Source: Amycolatopsis thailandensis (GTDB taxonomy: Bacteria; Actinomycetota; Actinomycetes; Mycobacteriales; Pseudonocardiaceae). Taken from it: a stretch of DNA of 64,000 bases. The DNA lies in assembly GCF_002234405.1 (NCBI RefSeq), contig NZ_NMQT01000051.1, positions 57,352 to 121,351 of the forward strand. The letters run 5' to 3'. The translations under genes and the position numbers were made by a program. Of this stretch, positions 34,493 to 43,347 are shown one piece after another (within the stretch, counting starts at the first letter, position 1; each line of letters starts with the position of its first letter). The notes below the pieces were generated by a model. It was not told the origin of the DNA and ran no database searches. It worked only from the letters and a program-made list of their open reading frames with translations.

Positions 34493-34771
34493 CCGCATCC
34501 ACACTGTCGATGCCGTCGATCCGGATGTGAAGAAGCGGTCGCCTCGCTGCTGGCCGACCCGCAGAACAAGGTCGAACGAGCCGCAGCGGAATTCAAGACC
34601 GCCATCGAAGCTCGCTAGTCTTCTTTCCCGTAACGAGGCGCTCACAGATGACGATGTCTGGGTCCTGATCGAACACGACGGGAAACCCCCGCTCGTCCCC
34701 TGGCACCTGCCCTGGACGACCGGCGACACTAAAATCGCCTCCCGTCGATTCGTCGATTGAAGTGGTGTACT

Positions 34772-35422
34772 TTATCGCCCGCTTCCCTCGGGAGCGTAGA
34801 ACGCGGTGGTGGCCTCTACCGCGGCCGCCACGTGGTCCGGGTCGCCGCCGGCGGCCAGGTGAGCTTCGCCCCATGCCGCCGCACTACGCCGAGCGATCTC
34901 GCGCCCCTCTGGCAAGGTCCGGAACTCATCGTGGTCGAGGCTCTCGCCGTCGGTCAGGAAGCGAGCCAGAGCGAGGAGATGCAGGTCCCAGCCCACACCG
35001 CCGGCACCAGGCCCGTAGGTCGGGAACATGGGCTCCCCGACGGCCGCGGCATGGACCAGCTCGAACTCGGTGTCCCCGGCAGGCCCCGGAGACAGCCGCA
35101 CCTCGACCTCGCTCGTACCCGGCCACTCATCGGCCCCCGGCCCGAAAAGCCAGGACACCCGCAGCAGCCGCGGCGGGTCACACCGGAGGATCTCCCCGTG
35201 CTCACCACCGTCCAGCTCGAACGATCCACCTAGCCGAAGGTCCCCGGTAACCGGCTTCAGCCAACGGCCCAGCCGTTCGGGGTCGGTGATGACGTTCCAC
35301 ACGTCGTCGACCGGCGCGTCGTAGCGACGCCGCAGCTCCATCGTGTACGCGTCCCCGGCGGGCAGGGTCGCCGTGCTCATCGTCCGGCGTGCAGCGGCCA
35401 GTTCGTCCAGTATGTCCTTCAA
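34772..35422 (-). CDS. SRPBCC/AHSA1-type ligand-binding protein
   Basis: The product is about 216 residues from a TTG at 35422, preceded by AAAGGAAG; this start gives the KDILDELAAARR helix common before this domain (an ATG at 35380 is the alternative). The domain begins MELRRRYDAPVDDVWNVITD and continues RLGRWLKPVTGDLRLGGSF and FELDGGEHGEI. SRPBCC proteins bind hydrophobic ligands or act in stress responses. Many actinomycete copies are paired with an ArsR regulator, which is not seen here. Confidence 0.8.
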   Translation of the reverse strand: MKDILDELAAARRTMSTATLPAGDAYTMELRRRYDAPVDDVWNVITDPERLGRWLKPVTGDLRLGGSFELDGGEHGEILRCDPPRLLRVSWLFGPGADEWPGTSEVEVRLSPGPAGDTEFELVHAAAVGEPMFPTYGPGAGGVGWDLHLLALARFLTDGESLDHDEFRTLPEGREIARRSAAAWGEAHLAAGGDPDHVAAAVEATTAFYAPEGSGR

Positions 35423-36167
35423 GGCATCTTCCTTTCGCTGGCGGTTCGGCCTTGTCAACGCCTGAGGTGATCCCAGGCCCGCGAAGCCACTCCAATTACT
35501 CGTCGACCTCGCTCAGCGGCAAGGGACGACAGCGTTGGAATCGGCGGGCCCACTCAGCCCGGATCGAGGCAAACCCGTTCTCACGCGGAACGCGCAGATG
35601 TCGCTGGATAGCCGGCTGGGGCCGTGCGCGCTCGGCCCGAATCACGTCTGTAATCGCCCGCGAGGTCCGCTCGCCGCCGGCGAGTGGCTCGAGAACACGG
35701 CAGCGCTTTGGGTCGCAGGGGATGTCGAACGCGGGCACGACCGGATCGTAACGGGTCTGACTTATATAAGCTAGGCCTGGCACTTTGGCGTTGCCTGCGG
35801 TGCCAGCGTCCATAGTGCGATTCGCGAGGCAGTTCGAGGAAGCAATGGCCCCATTCGGGTCTGGAAACGGCACCCGCGTTCAACAGACTCGTGTCCGCCA
35901 CGGGGCAGGGTGTGCGTCGCCGATGCAACTGTCTTTGCCAGAGCTGCTCTCGACGCCGCGCTCACCGCCGAAGCGCGGGCCGCCCGGCGCCGCCTGGTCG
36001 CGATCGCCTGCTGACGGCGCGTTTGCAGACCTGATCCGACTCGACCGCGCAGGGCCGGGTCGGTCGCCGAGTGCAGACCGTCAACGTCGACACTCCGGCA
36101 TTCGGCGGTGTCGGTGTAGCCCACGGATACCCTTCCGTGTGGGTGTGAGCACGCGGAGGAGCCTGTA
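35423..36167. other. stretch with only weak coding signal
   Basis: About 745 bases. A minus-strand frame ending at 35496 (VVPAFDIPCDPKRCRVLEPL to the end of the ORF) is open for about 125 codons with moderate third-position GC. It has no RBS or recognisable family and could be an eroded accessory gene. Confidence 0.35.
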
Positions 36168-36902
36168 GTGCATGTGGAACGATCCGGTGAACGCGGCGGC
36201 ATGCCGGTGGTCCTCGTGCACGGCGGCGGAGTCGCCGGCTGGATGTGGAATCCGCTCCGGAGGTTCCTGCCTCCCGCGTGGGAGGTGATCGTCCCGGATC
36301 TGCCCGGCCACGGCGGCAGTGCCGGCGAGCCGTTCATTGCCCAGGAGAGAACGACTCTCGACCTGCGGAGCTACCTCGAGGCGGAGGTCGGGAAGCCTTG
36401 CGCCGTGGTGGGATTCTCCTTCGGTGCCCAGATCGCCGTACAGCTCGCGTCCCGGGCGCCGGATCTCGTTTCGCACGTCGCCGTCATCAGTGCCCAGGCG
36501 AAGCCCTCGCGCTTCCCCAAGCTCACGCTCGGACTGCTGGCCGCCGCGGCGCCGCTCGCGCGGCGTCCCGGATTCGCGCGTTCCCAGGCGAAACAGCTGT
36601 TCGTCCCCGACGATCTGCTCGAAGACTACGTCCGGACATCGTCCCGGCTGACGACACGGACGCTGGTCAGGGTCGTCGAGGACAACATCCGCTTCACCGT
36701 CCCGTCCGGTTGGCCCGCCTTCGGGGGATCCGCGCTGGTGCTCGCGGGACAGAACGAACGCGGTTTCATGAAGGAATCCGCCCGGGCGTTGCACCAGGCC
36801 TTGCCGACGAGTGACCTGGCGATCGTCGATGACTGCGGGCACGGGATTCCCCTGCAACGGCCTGAATGGCTCGCGGACAGGCTGCGCGCTCAGTACGCCT
36901 GA
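36168..36902 (+). CDS. alpha/beta-fold hydrolase
   Basis: The 244-residue protein starts at a GTG at 36168 with GGAGGA upstream. It has the oxyanion-hole HGGGVAGWMW, PDLPGHGGS, the nucleophile elbow GFSFG at about 81-85 and the catalytic histidine in DDCGHGIPLQRPEW. The length is typical for small esterases and lactonases of the superfamily. The substrate is unknown. Confidence 0.88.
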   Translation: MHVERSGERGGMPVVLVHGGGVAGWMWNPLRRFLPPAWEVIVPDLPGHGGSAGEPFIAQERTTLDLRSYLEAEVGKPCAVVGFSFGAQIAVQLASRAPDLVSHVAVISAQAKPSRFPKLTLGLLAAAAPLARRPGFARSQAKQLFVPDDLLEDYVRTSSRLTTRTLVRVVEDNIRFTVPSGWPAFGGSALVLAGQNERGFMKESARALHQALPTSDLAIVDDCGHGIPLQRPEWLADRLRAQYA

Positions 36903-37150
36903 TCGAGGTCCAAACGGGTCAGTTTCCGCCGGAACCGCACGCCGGGTTTCGGGAAGGCGCGATACAGGTGGTGCTCGACGGTGCGCGGGCTGAGGAACAG
37001 TTGCGCGACGATTTCCCGGCTCGTGCCGCCGTTCGCGGCGAGGCGGACCACCGGCGGCCTCGAGTTCAATCGAGGCGCGCGCGACCCAGGGTTTCGCGTG
37101 CGACCGCGAGAAGATCGCCAACTCCGAACGCGGCGGTACGCGGGCGTCAC
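36890..37150 (-). pseudogene. remnant of a LuxR-family regulator (C-terminal HTH)
   Basis: The last 45 residues read as a LuxR helix-turn-helix: ANGGTSREIVAQLFLSPRTV, EHHLYRAFPKPGV. The part before the HTH is scrambled: an adjacent frame (about 37045-37121) contains SRSHAKPWVARASIELEAAG, which normally precedes the HTH in large LuxR ATPase regulators. The remainder of a typical 900-residue protein is absent. This is the degraded 3' end of such a gene. Confidence 0.65.
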
Positions 37151-37424
37151 TGCGGCGTTCGGTCCGACGCAGCCACTCGCCCTAGAGCAGTTCGGTGCGT
37201 ACTCGCTCGAAGGGACGCTCGCCGGTCGCCGTGATCACCACCGTCGTGTAGCCGAGCCGGCCGCGCCGCACGGTCCATCTGGCCATCATGCCGAGGGCCC
37301 TGGCCATCCGCAGCATCGCCGGGTGTGGTCAGGCGACATGCACAACAGGCTCGGCATGTCCTGTGTGATCCAATGCGCGGTTACCATCCAGGAACGCGGT
37401 CAGCCTTCGTCCTCAGGAGGGCGT

Positions 37425-37934
37425 TCAGCTGTTCGCCGCCCGGTGATCGAGATATTCGACGCTGCATCCGTCCAGTCGCCGCCCGGCGTCTGAGGCGTGG
37501 GCCGAGCAGAGCGAGCCGGTCACATCGTCCCGATCGGTGGCTATCGCCACAGCCGGTTCCGTGCAGGGAGTGTGCAGCCGGTCGTATTCCCAGGAGTTGC
37601 CACAGCCCGTGGCGGTGCACCAAGCCCGGTCTCGGAACGAGTGCAGGGTGACGCCGTGGAGTGGGCAGATGCCCCAGGGGACGTCGCACAGGCGGGGATC
37701 GCGGGACACCCGGACGCGGGTCAGATACGCGGCGGTCCTCGCGATCTCGCCGGTGTAGTCGGCCAGATCGCCGGTTGCCTTGTTCATCGGCTGCGCCAGC
37801 CGTTGCAGGTGCCCGTCGTCCGCGGCCTCCAGCCGAGCGGCCATCTCCGCGGTCCGCTCGGCGAGAGCGTCGGCCTCGGCGGCCAGGATCCGTAGTTCTG
37901 CCGGGACGGGTTCGGGGGTCGGCGGCTCAGGCAT
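37425..37934 (-). CDS. hypothetical protein with a cysteine-rich, zinc-ribbon-like region
   Basis: The 169-residue protein starts with a Pro/Glu-rich segment, then a helical region (ILAAEADALAERTAEMAARL) and a C-terminal half with cysteines in LCDVPWGICPLHG, WCTATGCGNSW, TPCTEP and LCSAH. Paired cysteines suggest metal binding. Such proteins occur in actinomycete accessory regions. Function unknown. Confidence 0.65.
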   Translation of the reverse strand: MPEPPTPEPVPAELRILAAEADALAERTAEMAARLEAADDGHLQRLAQPMNKATGDLADYTGEIARTAAYLTRVRVSRDPRLCDVPWGICPLHGVTLHSFRDRAWCTATGCGNSWEYDRLHTPCTEPAVAIATDRDDVTGSLCSAHASDAGRRLDGCSVEYLDHRAANS

Positions 37935-38043
37935 CGCGGTCCTCGCAGGTGCGGTGGAAAGGAAATGTTGCGGGGGAGGGGGAAGAACGGGGCCCTGGCC
38001 CGCTGAAACGCGGACCGGGCAGTCGGTTCGGACGACGATCGGC

Positions 38044-38199
38044 TCAGAACCAGTGGGCGCGGCCGCCCACCTTGCGTCCCGTGCCGCCGAGAATCGCGAG
38101 GACCACGCCCACGACGGCGAGAATGGCGCCGATGGTGGTCAGCACGGGGATGCCGACGATCAGGCCGATCACGAGAATGATGACTCCGAGCACGATCAT
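38044..38199 (-). CDS. DUF6131 small membrane protein
   Basis: The 51-residue product (ATG at 38199) consists of two hydrophobic segments and a short basic tail: MIVLGVIILVIGLIVGIP, a second helix after TTIGAIL, and GRKVGGRAHWF. This is the layout of the DUF6131 family found across actinomycetes. Function unknown. Confidence 0.75.
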   Translation of the reverse strand: MIVLGVIILVIGLIVGIPVLTTIGAILAVVGVVLAILGGTGRKVGGRAHWF

Positions 38200-38415
38200 G
38201 GTGACTCACTTTCCTGGAGCGGCCGATACGAATCACGGCCACGACGGGGACTGGGCTGGTGGTGCCCGTATCGGCGTCCCGCCAAACGCCGCCGAACCGT
38301 ATTTCTCCTTCGTGCCGGGAAACCGGGGCCGTGATCGTCAGATTCCACGGTTGAGGTCCGCGGCGCGCGGGTAGACGCCTATGAGTCGTCGTGAAGCGCC
38401 ACCGGAGGAAACGTA

Positions 38416-38607
38416 GTGTTTGTTCGCAGGAAAGCGATCGTGCCCGTTGGTGATGTCGAGCGGGCGGAGGCCGTTCTGATCGCTCGAGGTGTCAACCGTG
38501 AGCGGGCTGGTCGTGAGCTGAGGGAGATGGCGCGTCGTCGGCACATCTCGCTGTCACGTTGCGCTGCTCTGGTGGCCTCCTCCGGCCGGGCACCGTGGTC
38601 GACGTGA
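38416..38607 (+). CDS. short ANTAR-like protein
   Basis: The 63-residue product starts at a GTG at 38416. Residues about 13-53 (VERAEAVLIARGVNRERAGR, then ELREMARRRHISLSR) match the helical pattern of ANTAR RNA-binding domains, although the usual long coiled N-terminal helix and sensor domain are absent. It may be a stand-alone ANTAR peptide or a fragment. Confidence 0.45.
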   Translation: MFVRRKAIVPVGDVERAEAVLIARGVNRERAGRELREMARRRHISLSRCAALVASSGRAPWST

Positions 38608-38795
38608 ATTCACCCCGGGACGAGTGGCCGCCGACCTCACGCCAGAACAACGCAAGGTTTGGCTCGGCGCGGACGGCGTTGCCGGACGGACGGTATGCGG
38701 CACAGCGGCGCCCGGCCGGATCCCCGCCCACGACATCATCTCCGCGGCCGGAAACGATAACCAGACAACGAATCTGGCGTGGCTGGGTCTGTCGG

Positions 38796-39023
38796 TCAAT
38801 CCCGCGCGGGCCTGAGCATGGTACAGCTGCAAAGTCGGGGTCTGGGGCCGTGACGCCGAGCCAGCTCCACCGCTTCCGATCCATCGCCCGCCTCGGCGAC
38901 CACCCGGAGATCGGGGGCTCCGCCCAGCATCATCTTCAGCCCGAAGCGGACGACCGGGTCATCGTCGGCGATCAGCACGTCGATCTGCGTCACAGGATCG
39001 GTCACCGGGGCCACGGTAACCAC
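38796..39023 (-). pseudogene. truncated response-regulator gene
   Basis: The frame begins VTDPVTQIDVLIADDDPVVR and continues through a normal first half of a NarL-type receiver (LKMMLGGAPDLRVVAEAGDG). After ELARRHGPRPRL homology stops and the frame ends 10 codons later. The phosphoacceptor aspartate, the rest of the receiver and the HTH are missing. It overlaps the histidine kinase gene upstream, so it is the decayed cognate regulator. Confidence 0.8.
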
Positions 39024-40174
39024 ATCCGGACCCGCCAGCCCCCTGAATCGGCCGGGCCGTAGTCGAGGCCTCCCTCGCCGAGCCGCGCGCGCTCGGCGAG
39101 ACCGCGAAGTCCGCTCCCCGAGCCGCTGGACGGAGAGGACGCTGCCGACGGCGAGGTGTTGACGATCTCGGCGGTCAGATGTTCGCCCGGACGTCCGGTG
39201 AGCCGGATCTCGACGGATGCGCCAGGAGCGTGTTTGCGCACGTTGGTCAGGGCTTCCTGCACGAGCCGGAAGAGCACGCGGCTCTGTGACGGCGGCGCGG
39301 ATCGCGCGCCGGACGTCACTCCGGCCTCATCCCGCAGCTTGACCTCGGTGCCCGCTTCGACGGCTTCCTCGATCAGTTCCAGAACGTCCTCGGCGACCGG
39401 CGACGGCAGTTCACCCACCGGAGCCTGAAGCACCCCGATCACCTCGCGAAGTTCCTGCAGGGCACGGTGCGCGTTCTCCCTGATCACCTCGGACGCGCGC
39501 GCTGTGTCCTCGGCGGTGGCGCCCTGGGAGAAGGCCAGCGCGCCGGCGTGGACACTCAACAGCGACAGCCGGTGGCCCAGCACGTCGTGCATGTCTCGTG
39601 CGAGAGACGCACGAGCCTCGTGGTGGGAACGTTCGGCCCGTAGTCGTGTTTCCACGCGAGCCGCTTCCGCGCGCTCCCGGAGGGTGGCGACGAGTTCCCG
39701 GCGGTGGCGGACACTCAGCCCCCACGTCACCACCGCGACATGACCGAGAACGATGACGACGAACAACATGGCCTGCGAAGCGACCGATTCGGGACGTATC
39801 AGCTGATGGCCGGTCAGCGCAGCCAGGCTCGCCAGGCACAGGACCATCGTCGTCCGTGCCGAGCGGTGCACGGCCACGGTGAACAAAGCGACGATCGCAG
39901 GTGTCGAGACCGCCTCGGAGAGCACGCTCAGCAGGATCAGGGCCGCCGCAAGCACCACCGGGAACCGGCGTCGCCACCACAACGCCACACAACCGAGCGC
40001 ACCGAGAATCCAATCCGTGTACAGGACCCAATCGGGCAATGTCGCGGGGACGGCTCCTCGGCGGGAAGCCGCCGCGAGCACGATCGCGGCCGTCACCACG
40101 AACAGAGAGCCGTCGACCACGCGATCCGGCACCCGCTCGCGGAGTGTCCGCCGCGCCACGTCCGTCCCGTCCAT
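39002..40174 (-). CDS. NarL-type two-component sensor histidine kinase
   Basis: The 390-residue protein has about five or six membrane helices in the first 150 residues and a coiled segment. The HisKA_3 motif LARDMHDVLGHRLS has its phosphorylation histidine at 196. The HATPase domain contains FRLVQEALTNVRKHAPGA and GSGLRGLAERA. The ATG at 40174 is the start. Its cognate response regulator is truncated, so this kinase probably lacks its original partner. Confidence 0.88.
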   Translation of the reverse strand: MDGTDVARRTLRERVPDRVVDGSLFVVTAAIVLAAASRRGAVPATLPDWVLYTDWILGALGCVALWWRRRFPVVLAAALILLSVLSEAVSTPAIVALFTVAVHRSARTTMVLCLASLAALTGHQLIRPESVASQAMLFVVIVLGHVAVVTWGLSVRHRRELVATLRERAEAARVETRLRAERSHHEARASLARDMHDVLGHRLSLLSVHAGALAFSQGATAEDTARASEVIRENAHRALQELREVIGVLQAPVGELPSPVAEDVLELIEEAVEAGTEVKLRDEAGVTSGARSAPPSQSRVLFRLVQEALTNVRKHAPGASVEIRLTGRPGEHLTAEIVNTSPSAASSPSSGSGSGLRGLAERARLGEGGLDYGPADSGGWRVRMWLPWPR

Positions 40175-40279
40175 GCTGGAAGCGTAGGGGCCGCGGGCCG
40201 AGCCGGGGAGCGGCAGCGGGACGAACAGGTTTCGTCCCGCCGTGGTGACCGGCGGTACCTTGTGGCGGGTGGGGTCGTA

Positions 40280-40570
40280 TCAGCTGTCGGGAAAGTCTTT
40301 TGCGACTGGTGAAGTGGGTTCTGGTCCGAGTTCGTCGGCCAGGGCTTTCAGCAGCCGGCGTTCGGCTGTCTTGAGTCGGCAGATCGATCGGTTGAGGATG
40401 ACTACGGCCAGAAGCACGCTGGTCAGTGAGATAATGGCTGGATCCGCTCGCAGCACGAGTGCGAGGGTCATCAGGAGCGTGCTCACGAAAAGGAAGTGAA
40501 TTCGGTGCGCGCGGTGGGTTCGAGGGAGTTCATCCTGTATGCCGAAGCGATGTGCGCGGCTTTCTGTCAT
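40280..40570 (-). CDS. small two-helix membrane protein
   Basis: The 96-residue product starts at the ATG at 40570 with AAGGAGC upstream. Polar residues 1-25 are followed by hydrophobic segments FLFVSTLLMTLALVL and IISLTSVLLAVVIL, then a charged helical end (LKTAERRLLKALADELG). It overlaps nothing. Function unknown. Confidence 0.65.
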   Translation of the reverse strand: MTESRAHRFGIQDELPRTHRAHRIHFLFVSTLLMTLALVLRADPAIISLTSVLLAVVILNRSICRLKTAERRLLKALADELGPEPTSPVAKDFPDS

Positions 40571-40754
40571 GAGGCGCTCCTTGGCGCGGTGCGCTCCGGA
40601 AGGACCGAAACGACACGTGACGGCGTTGGTCTCCCTCAGTCGTCGGCGAACCCCGAAAGGGTTACGTGCATCGACTTTCCTTACTCGATAGTGCAGCTTG
40701 TGGCTCGAGTGGGACCCTTTTATTCTTGTTTGAGTGATGTCAGGCCACCCGGCA

Positions 40755-41816
40755 TCACTGAATCGGGTGATGTGTCGAGGGGTGCTTTCGGCGCGCATGG
40801 TGCCGCTTTCCGGTGATGACTTCGTTGGTGAAGCGGAGTTTCTCCTGGGCTGCGGGGGAGAGGGCGAAAGGATAGAGGTCGTCCTTGCCCATACTGCGGT
40901 TGAGCTGATTGAGCGCGCGGGAGAGCGGGATCCATGTACTGACGAGAGAAACGAAATCGTCGTTGTGCTCGTCGGGGATCGCGTCCACGGACGTGGCGGG
41001 GTGCGGTGCGATCGAGGTTCCCGCGATCATCAGTCCCAGGTCCGCCGCGGTTTGGGTGGTGTCCCGGATATGCAGCAGGTGAGCGAAGGTCTCAGCCCAG
41101 TCCTCCCACGGATGCGCGGCGGCGTAGTGGCTGACATGGTCGTTCGCCCAGCCGGTATCCGTCGGTGTCGCGTAGTGCTTCTCCAGCGCCTGTTGGTAGT
41201 CCTGGCGTTCGTCTCCGAACAGTTGCCGGAACCGGTCGTGCGCGGGCTCTTGGTCGATGAGCCGGTTCCAGTACCAGTGGCCGATCTCGTGGCGGAAGTG
41301 GCCGAGAAGGGTGCGGTAGGGCTCGTCCAGCCTGGCGCGCAGGTCCTCACGGTAGCTGTCGTGACCCTCGGCGACGTCGATGGTGATGACACCGTCGGCG
41401 TGACCGATGGTCACCGGATGGTCACGGCTGGAGAGCAGGTCGAACGCCAGTCCTTTCTCTGGGTCCTGTGCGCGGGTGGTGACGGGAAGGCCGAGGTCGT
41501 CGAGTTGGAAGAGAAGCCGTCGTTTGGCATTCTCGGCCGCCGCGAAGCCAGTGAGGGCTTCGGTGTCGTCATCGTCGGGACGGGTCCGCGTCAGCGCGCA
41601 GCAACCGCACAGCGCGCCGTCGGAGGAGGTCCAGTTGCATCCGGCGAGGAGGGCGTTCGAGCAGCGCCCCGATGGTTCGACCCGGACCATGGAACCCGCG
41701 TCGCGGTTGTACCCGACGCCGGTCCCGCATACGACGCAGCGTGAGTTCTCGAAGAACAGCAGATTCGCGCACTCCGGGCAGGTGAACGCGCGCACAGGCG
41801 GACTCCTCGACGTCAT
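40755..41816 (-). CDS. putative zinc-binding metallopeptidase with N-terminal zinc ribbon
   Basis: The product is about 353 residues from the ATG at 41816 (an in-frame ATG 13 codons earlier is possible). The N-terminal ribbon has FTCPECANLLFFENSRCVVC and, later, CGCCALTR. The catalytic region has HFRHEIGHWYW, an HExxH motif, followed by a DEPAHDRFRQLFGDER-like helix and WEDWAETFAHLLHI, whose glutamate could be the third ligand. This matches a bacterial family of putative metallopeptidases of unknown substrate. The protein is cytoplasmic. Confidence 0.85.
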   Translation of the reverse strand: MTSRSPPVRAFTCPECANLLFFENSRCVVCGTGVGYNRDAGSMVRVEPSGRCSNALLAGCNWTSSDGALCGCCALTRTRPDDDDTEALTGFAAAENAKRRLLFQLDDLGLPVTTRAQDPEKGLAFDLLSSRDHPVTIGHADGVITIDVAEGHDSYREDLRARLDEPYRTLLGHFRHEIGHWYWNRLIDQEPAHDRFRQLFGDERQDYQQALEKHYATPTDTGWANDHVSHYAAAHPWEDWAETFAHLLHIRDTTQTAADLGLMIAGTSIAPHPATSVDAIPDEHNDDFVSLVSTWIPLSRALNQLNRSMGKDDLYPFALSPAAQEKLRFTNEVITGKRHHARRKHPSTHHPIQ

Positions 41817-41952
41817 GGACCGGTCGCGACCGGGTTCCCCGGCGAGGCGGCCCATAACCGTGCCCCGCGTGTGACCGAAGAGCGGTGATCATGCGCTGAT
41901 CGGTACCGGCTCTTAGGCTGACCGTGAGTCCTTCCGGTGAACGAGGTGTTGG

Positions 41953-43347
41953 ATGTCCGGTGTTCCGCCGCATGTTCTGGTGGTTTTCGGTGCCACCGGC
42001 GACCTGGCCAAGCGCATGCTTTTTCCCGGCGTCGTCCAGCTCTGGGAGGAAGGTCTGTTTCCGGAACACTTCCGGGTCATCGGTTCGGGACGGCACTCGC
42101 CGGGCGGCGACGACGAGTTCAGGGAGCGGCTGGGCGAGGAGGTCAGGGAATTCAGCGGGGTCGGGGAGGAGCGGTGGAGCGCGTTCGCCCGATCGATCTC
42201 CTTCCAGGTCGCGGACAGCGACGACGGGGGCGACCTCGCGTCCGCTGTTCGCGCCGCGCGAGAGGACCTCGGTGACACCGCCGAGGTCTTGCTCTACCTG
42301 TCCGTGCCCCCGGAGGCGATGGGGCCGATGATCGGCATGCTCGGCGATACGGGACTGGCCGAGGGCGCACGGCTGATCCTGGAGAAACCGCTCGGACATG
42401 ATGTGGCTTCGGCACGTGAACTCGACGCTGCGGTGCGCCGGGTTTTCCCCGAAGAGAACGTGTTCCGGATCGACCATTTTCTCGGCATGGAAGCGGTGCG
42501 GAATCTGGTAGCGCTGCGCTTCGGCGGTGGACCGATGGGTGCTTGCTGGCACCGGCGGGACGTCGCTTCCGTGCAGATCGATGTCCCGGAGGAGATCGGC
42601 ATCGAAGGCCGCGGGGCGTTCATGGAGGCGACAGGCACCTTCCGCGACATGGTGCCGACCCACCTGTGCCAGGTTCTCGGGCTGCTCACGATGGAACCTC
42701 CCGATGGGTTCGACGTCGAGTCGCTTCGGGCGGCCAAGCTCTCCGTGTTCGAGGCGCTGCGGCCGTTCGCCCCGGAGAGAACGGTCTTCGGGCAGTACGA
42801 CGGTTATCGGGACGAGGACGGCGTCGACGACGGTTCCGAATCCGAGACGTTCGTCGCCTTGGAGGCGTTCATCGACAATGACCGCTGGCGGGACGTGCCG
42901 TTCCAGCTGCGCACGGGTAAGGCAATGGCCGAGTCACGGATGGCGATCACCGTGGTCTTCCGGGCCCCGGCCGAGGGTCCCTTCCGTGAGGTCGGTGATC
43001 CGGCTCGGCTCCGGGTGGAGCTGAGCGACGACCTCGCCGTCAGCCTGGATACACCAGCCAAGCGGCCGGGGCCGGGGCCGGTAACCGAGGTCGTAAATGC
43101 GGAACTTCGGAGCACCGGCCCGGTGGAGGGGAAGCCACTCAAGCCGTATGCGAGGTTGCTCCATGACGCCTTGCGGGGCGACCGGACGTGGTTCACCGGC
43201 GCGGACGAGGTCGAGCGGCTGTGGGCGGTCTGCGCCCCAGTGCTGGAGCACCCGCCGTCGACACAACGCTATCCACGGGGCTCGTGGGGGCCGGAGGAGG
43301 CGAACCGGTTGCCGGGACCGGACGGCTGGCGGGTGTCCGGCGAGTGA
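41953..43347 (+). CDS. zwf: glucose-6-phosphate dehydrogenase
   Basis: The 464-residue enzyme has the dinucleotide-binding VFGATGDLAKRMLFPGV at about 11-27, the substrate-site RIDHFLGMEAVRN, and GAFMEATGTFRDMVPTHLCQ. It oxidises glucose-6-phosphate to 6-phosphogluconolactone with NADP (or NAD), the first step of the pentose phosphate route. Its last bases overlap the start of the GH15 gene (GTGA), so the two are translationally coupled. As sequence alone cannot show whether it is the main isoenzyme, it may be an accessory copy. Confidence 0.93.
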   Translation: MSGVPPHVLVVFGATGDLAKRMLFPGVVQLWEEGLFPEHFRVIGSGRHSPGGDDEFRERLGEEVREFSGVGEERWSAFARSISFQVADSDDGGDLASAVRAAREDLGDTAEVLLYLSVPPEAMGPMIGMLGDTGLAEGARLILEKPLGHDVASARELDAAVRRVFPEENVFRIDHFLGMEAVRNLVALRFGGGPMGACWHRRDVASVQIDVPEEIGIEGRGAFMEATGTFRDMVPTHLCQVLGLLTMEPPDGFDVESLRAAKLSVFEALRPFAPERTVFGQYDGYRDEDGVDDGSESETFVALEAFIDNDRWRDVPFQLRTGKAMAESRMAITVVFRAPAEGPFREVGDPARLRVELSDDLAVSLDTPAKRPGPGPVTEVVNAELRSTGPVEGKPLKPYARLLHDALRGDRTWFTGADEVERLWAVCAPVLEHPPSTQRYPRGSWGPEEANRLPGPDGWRVSGE

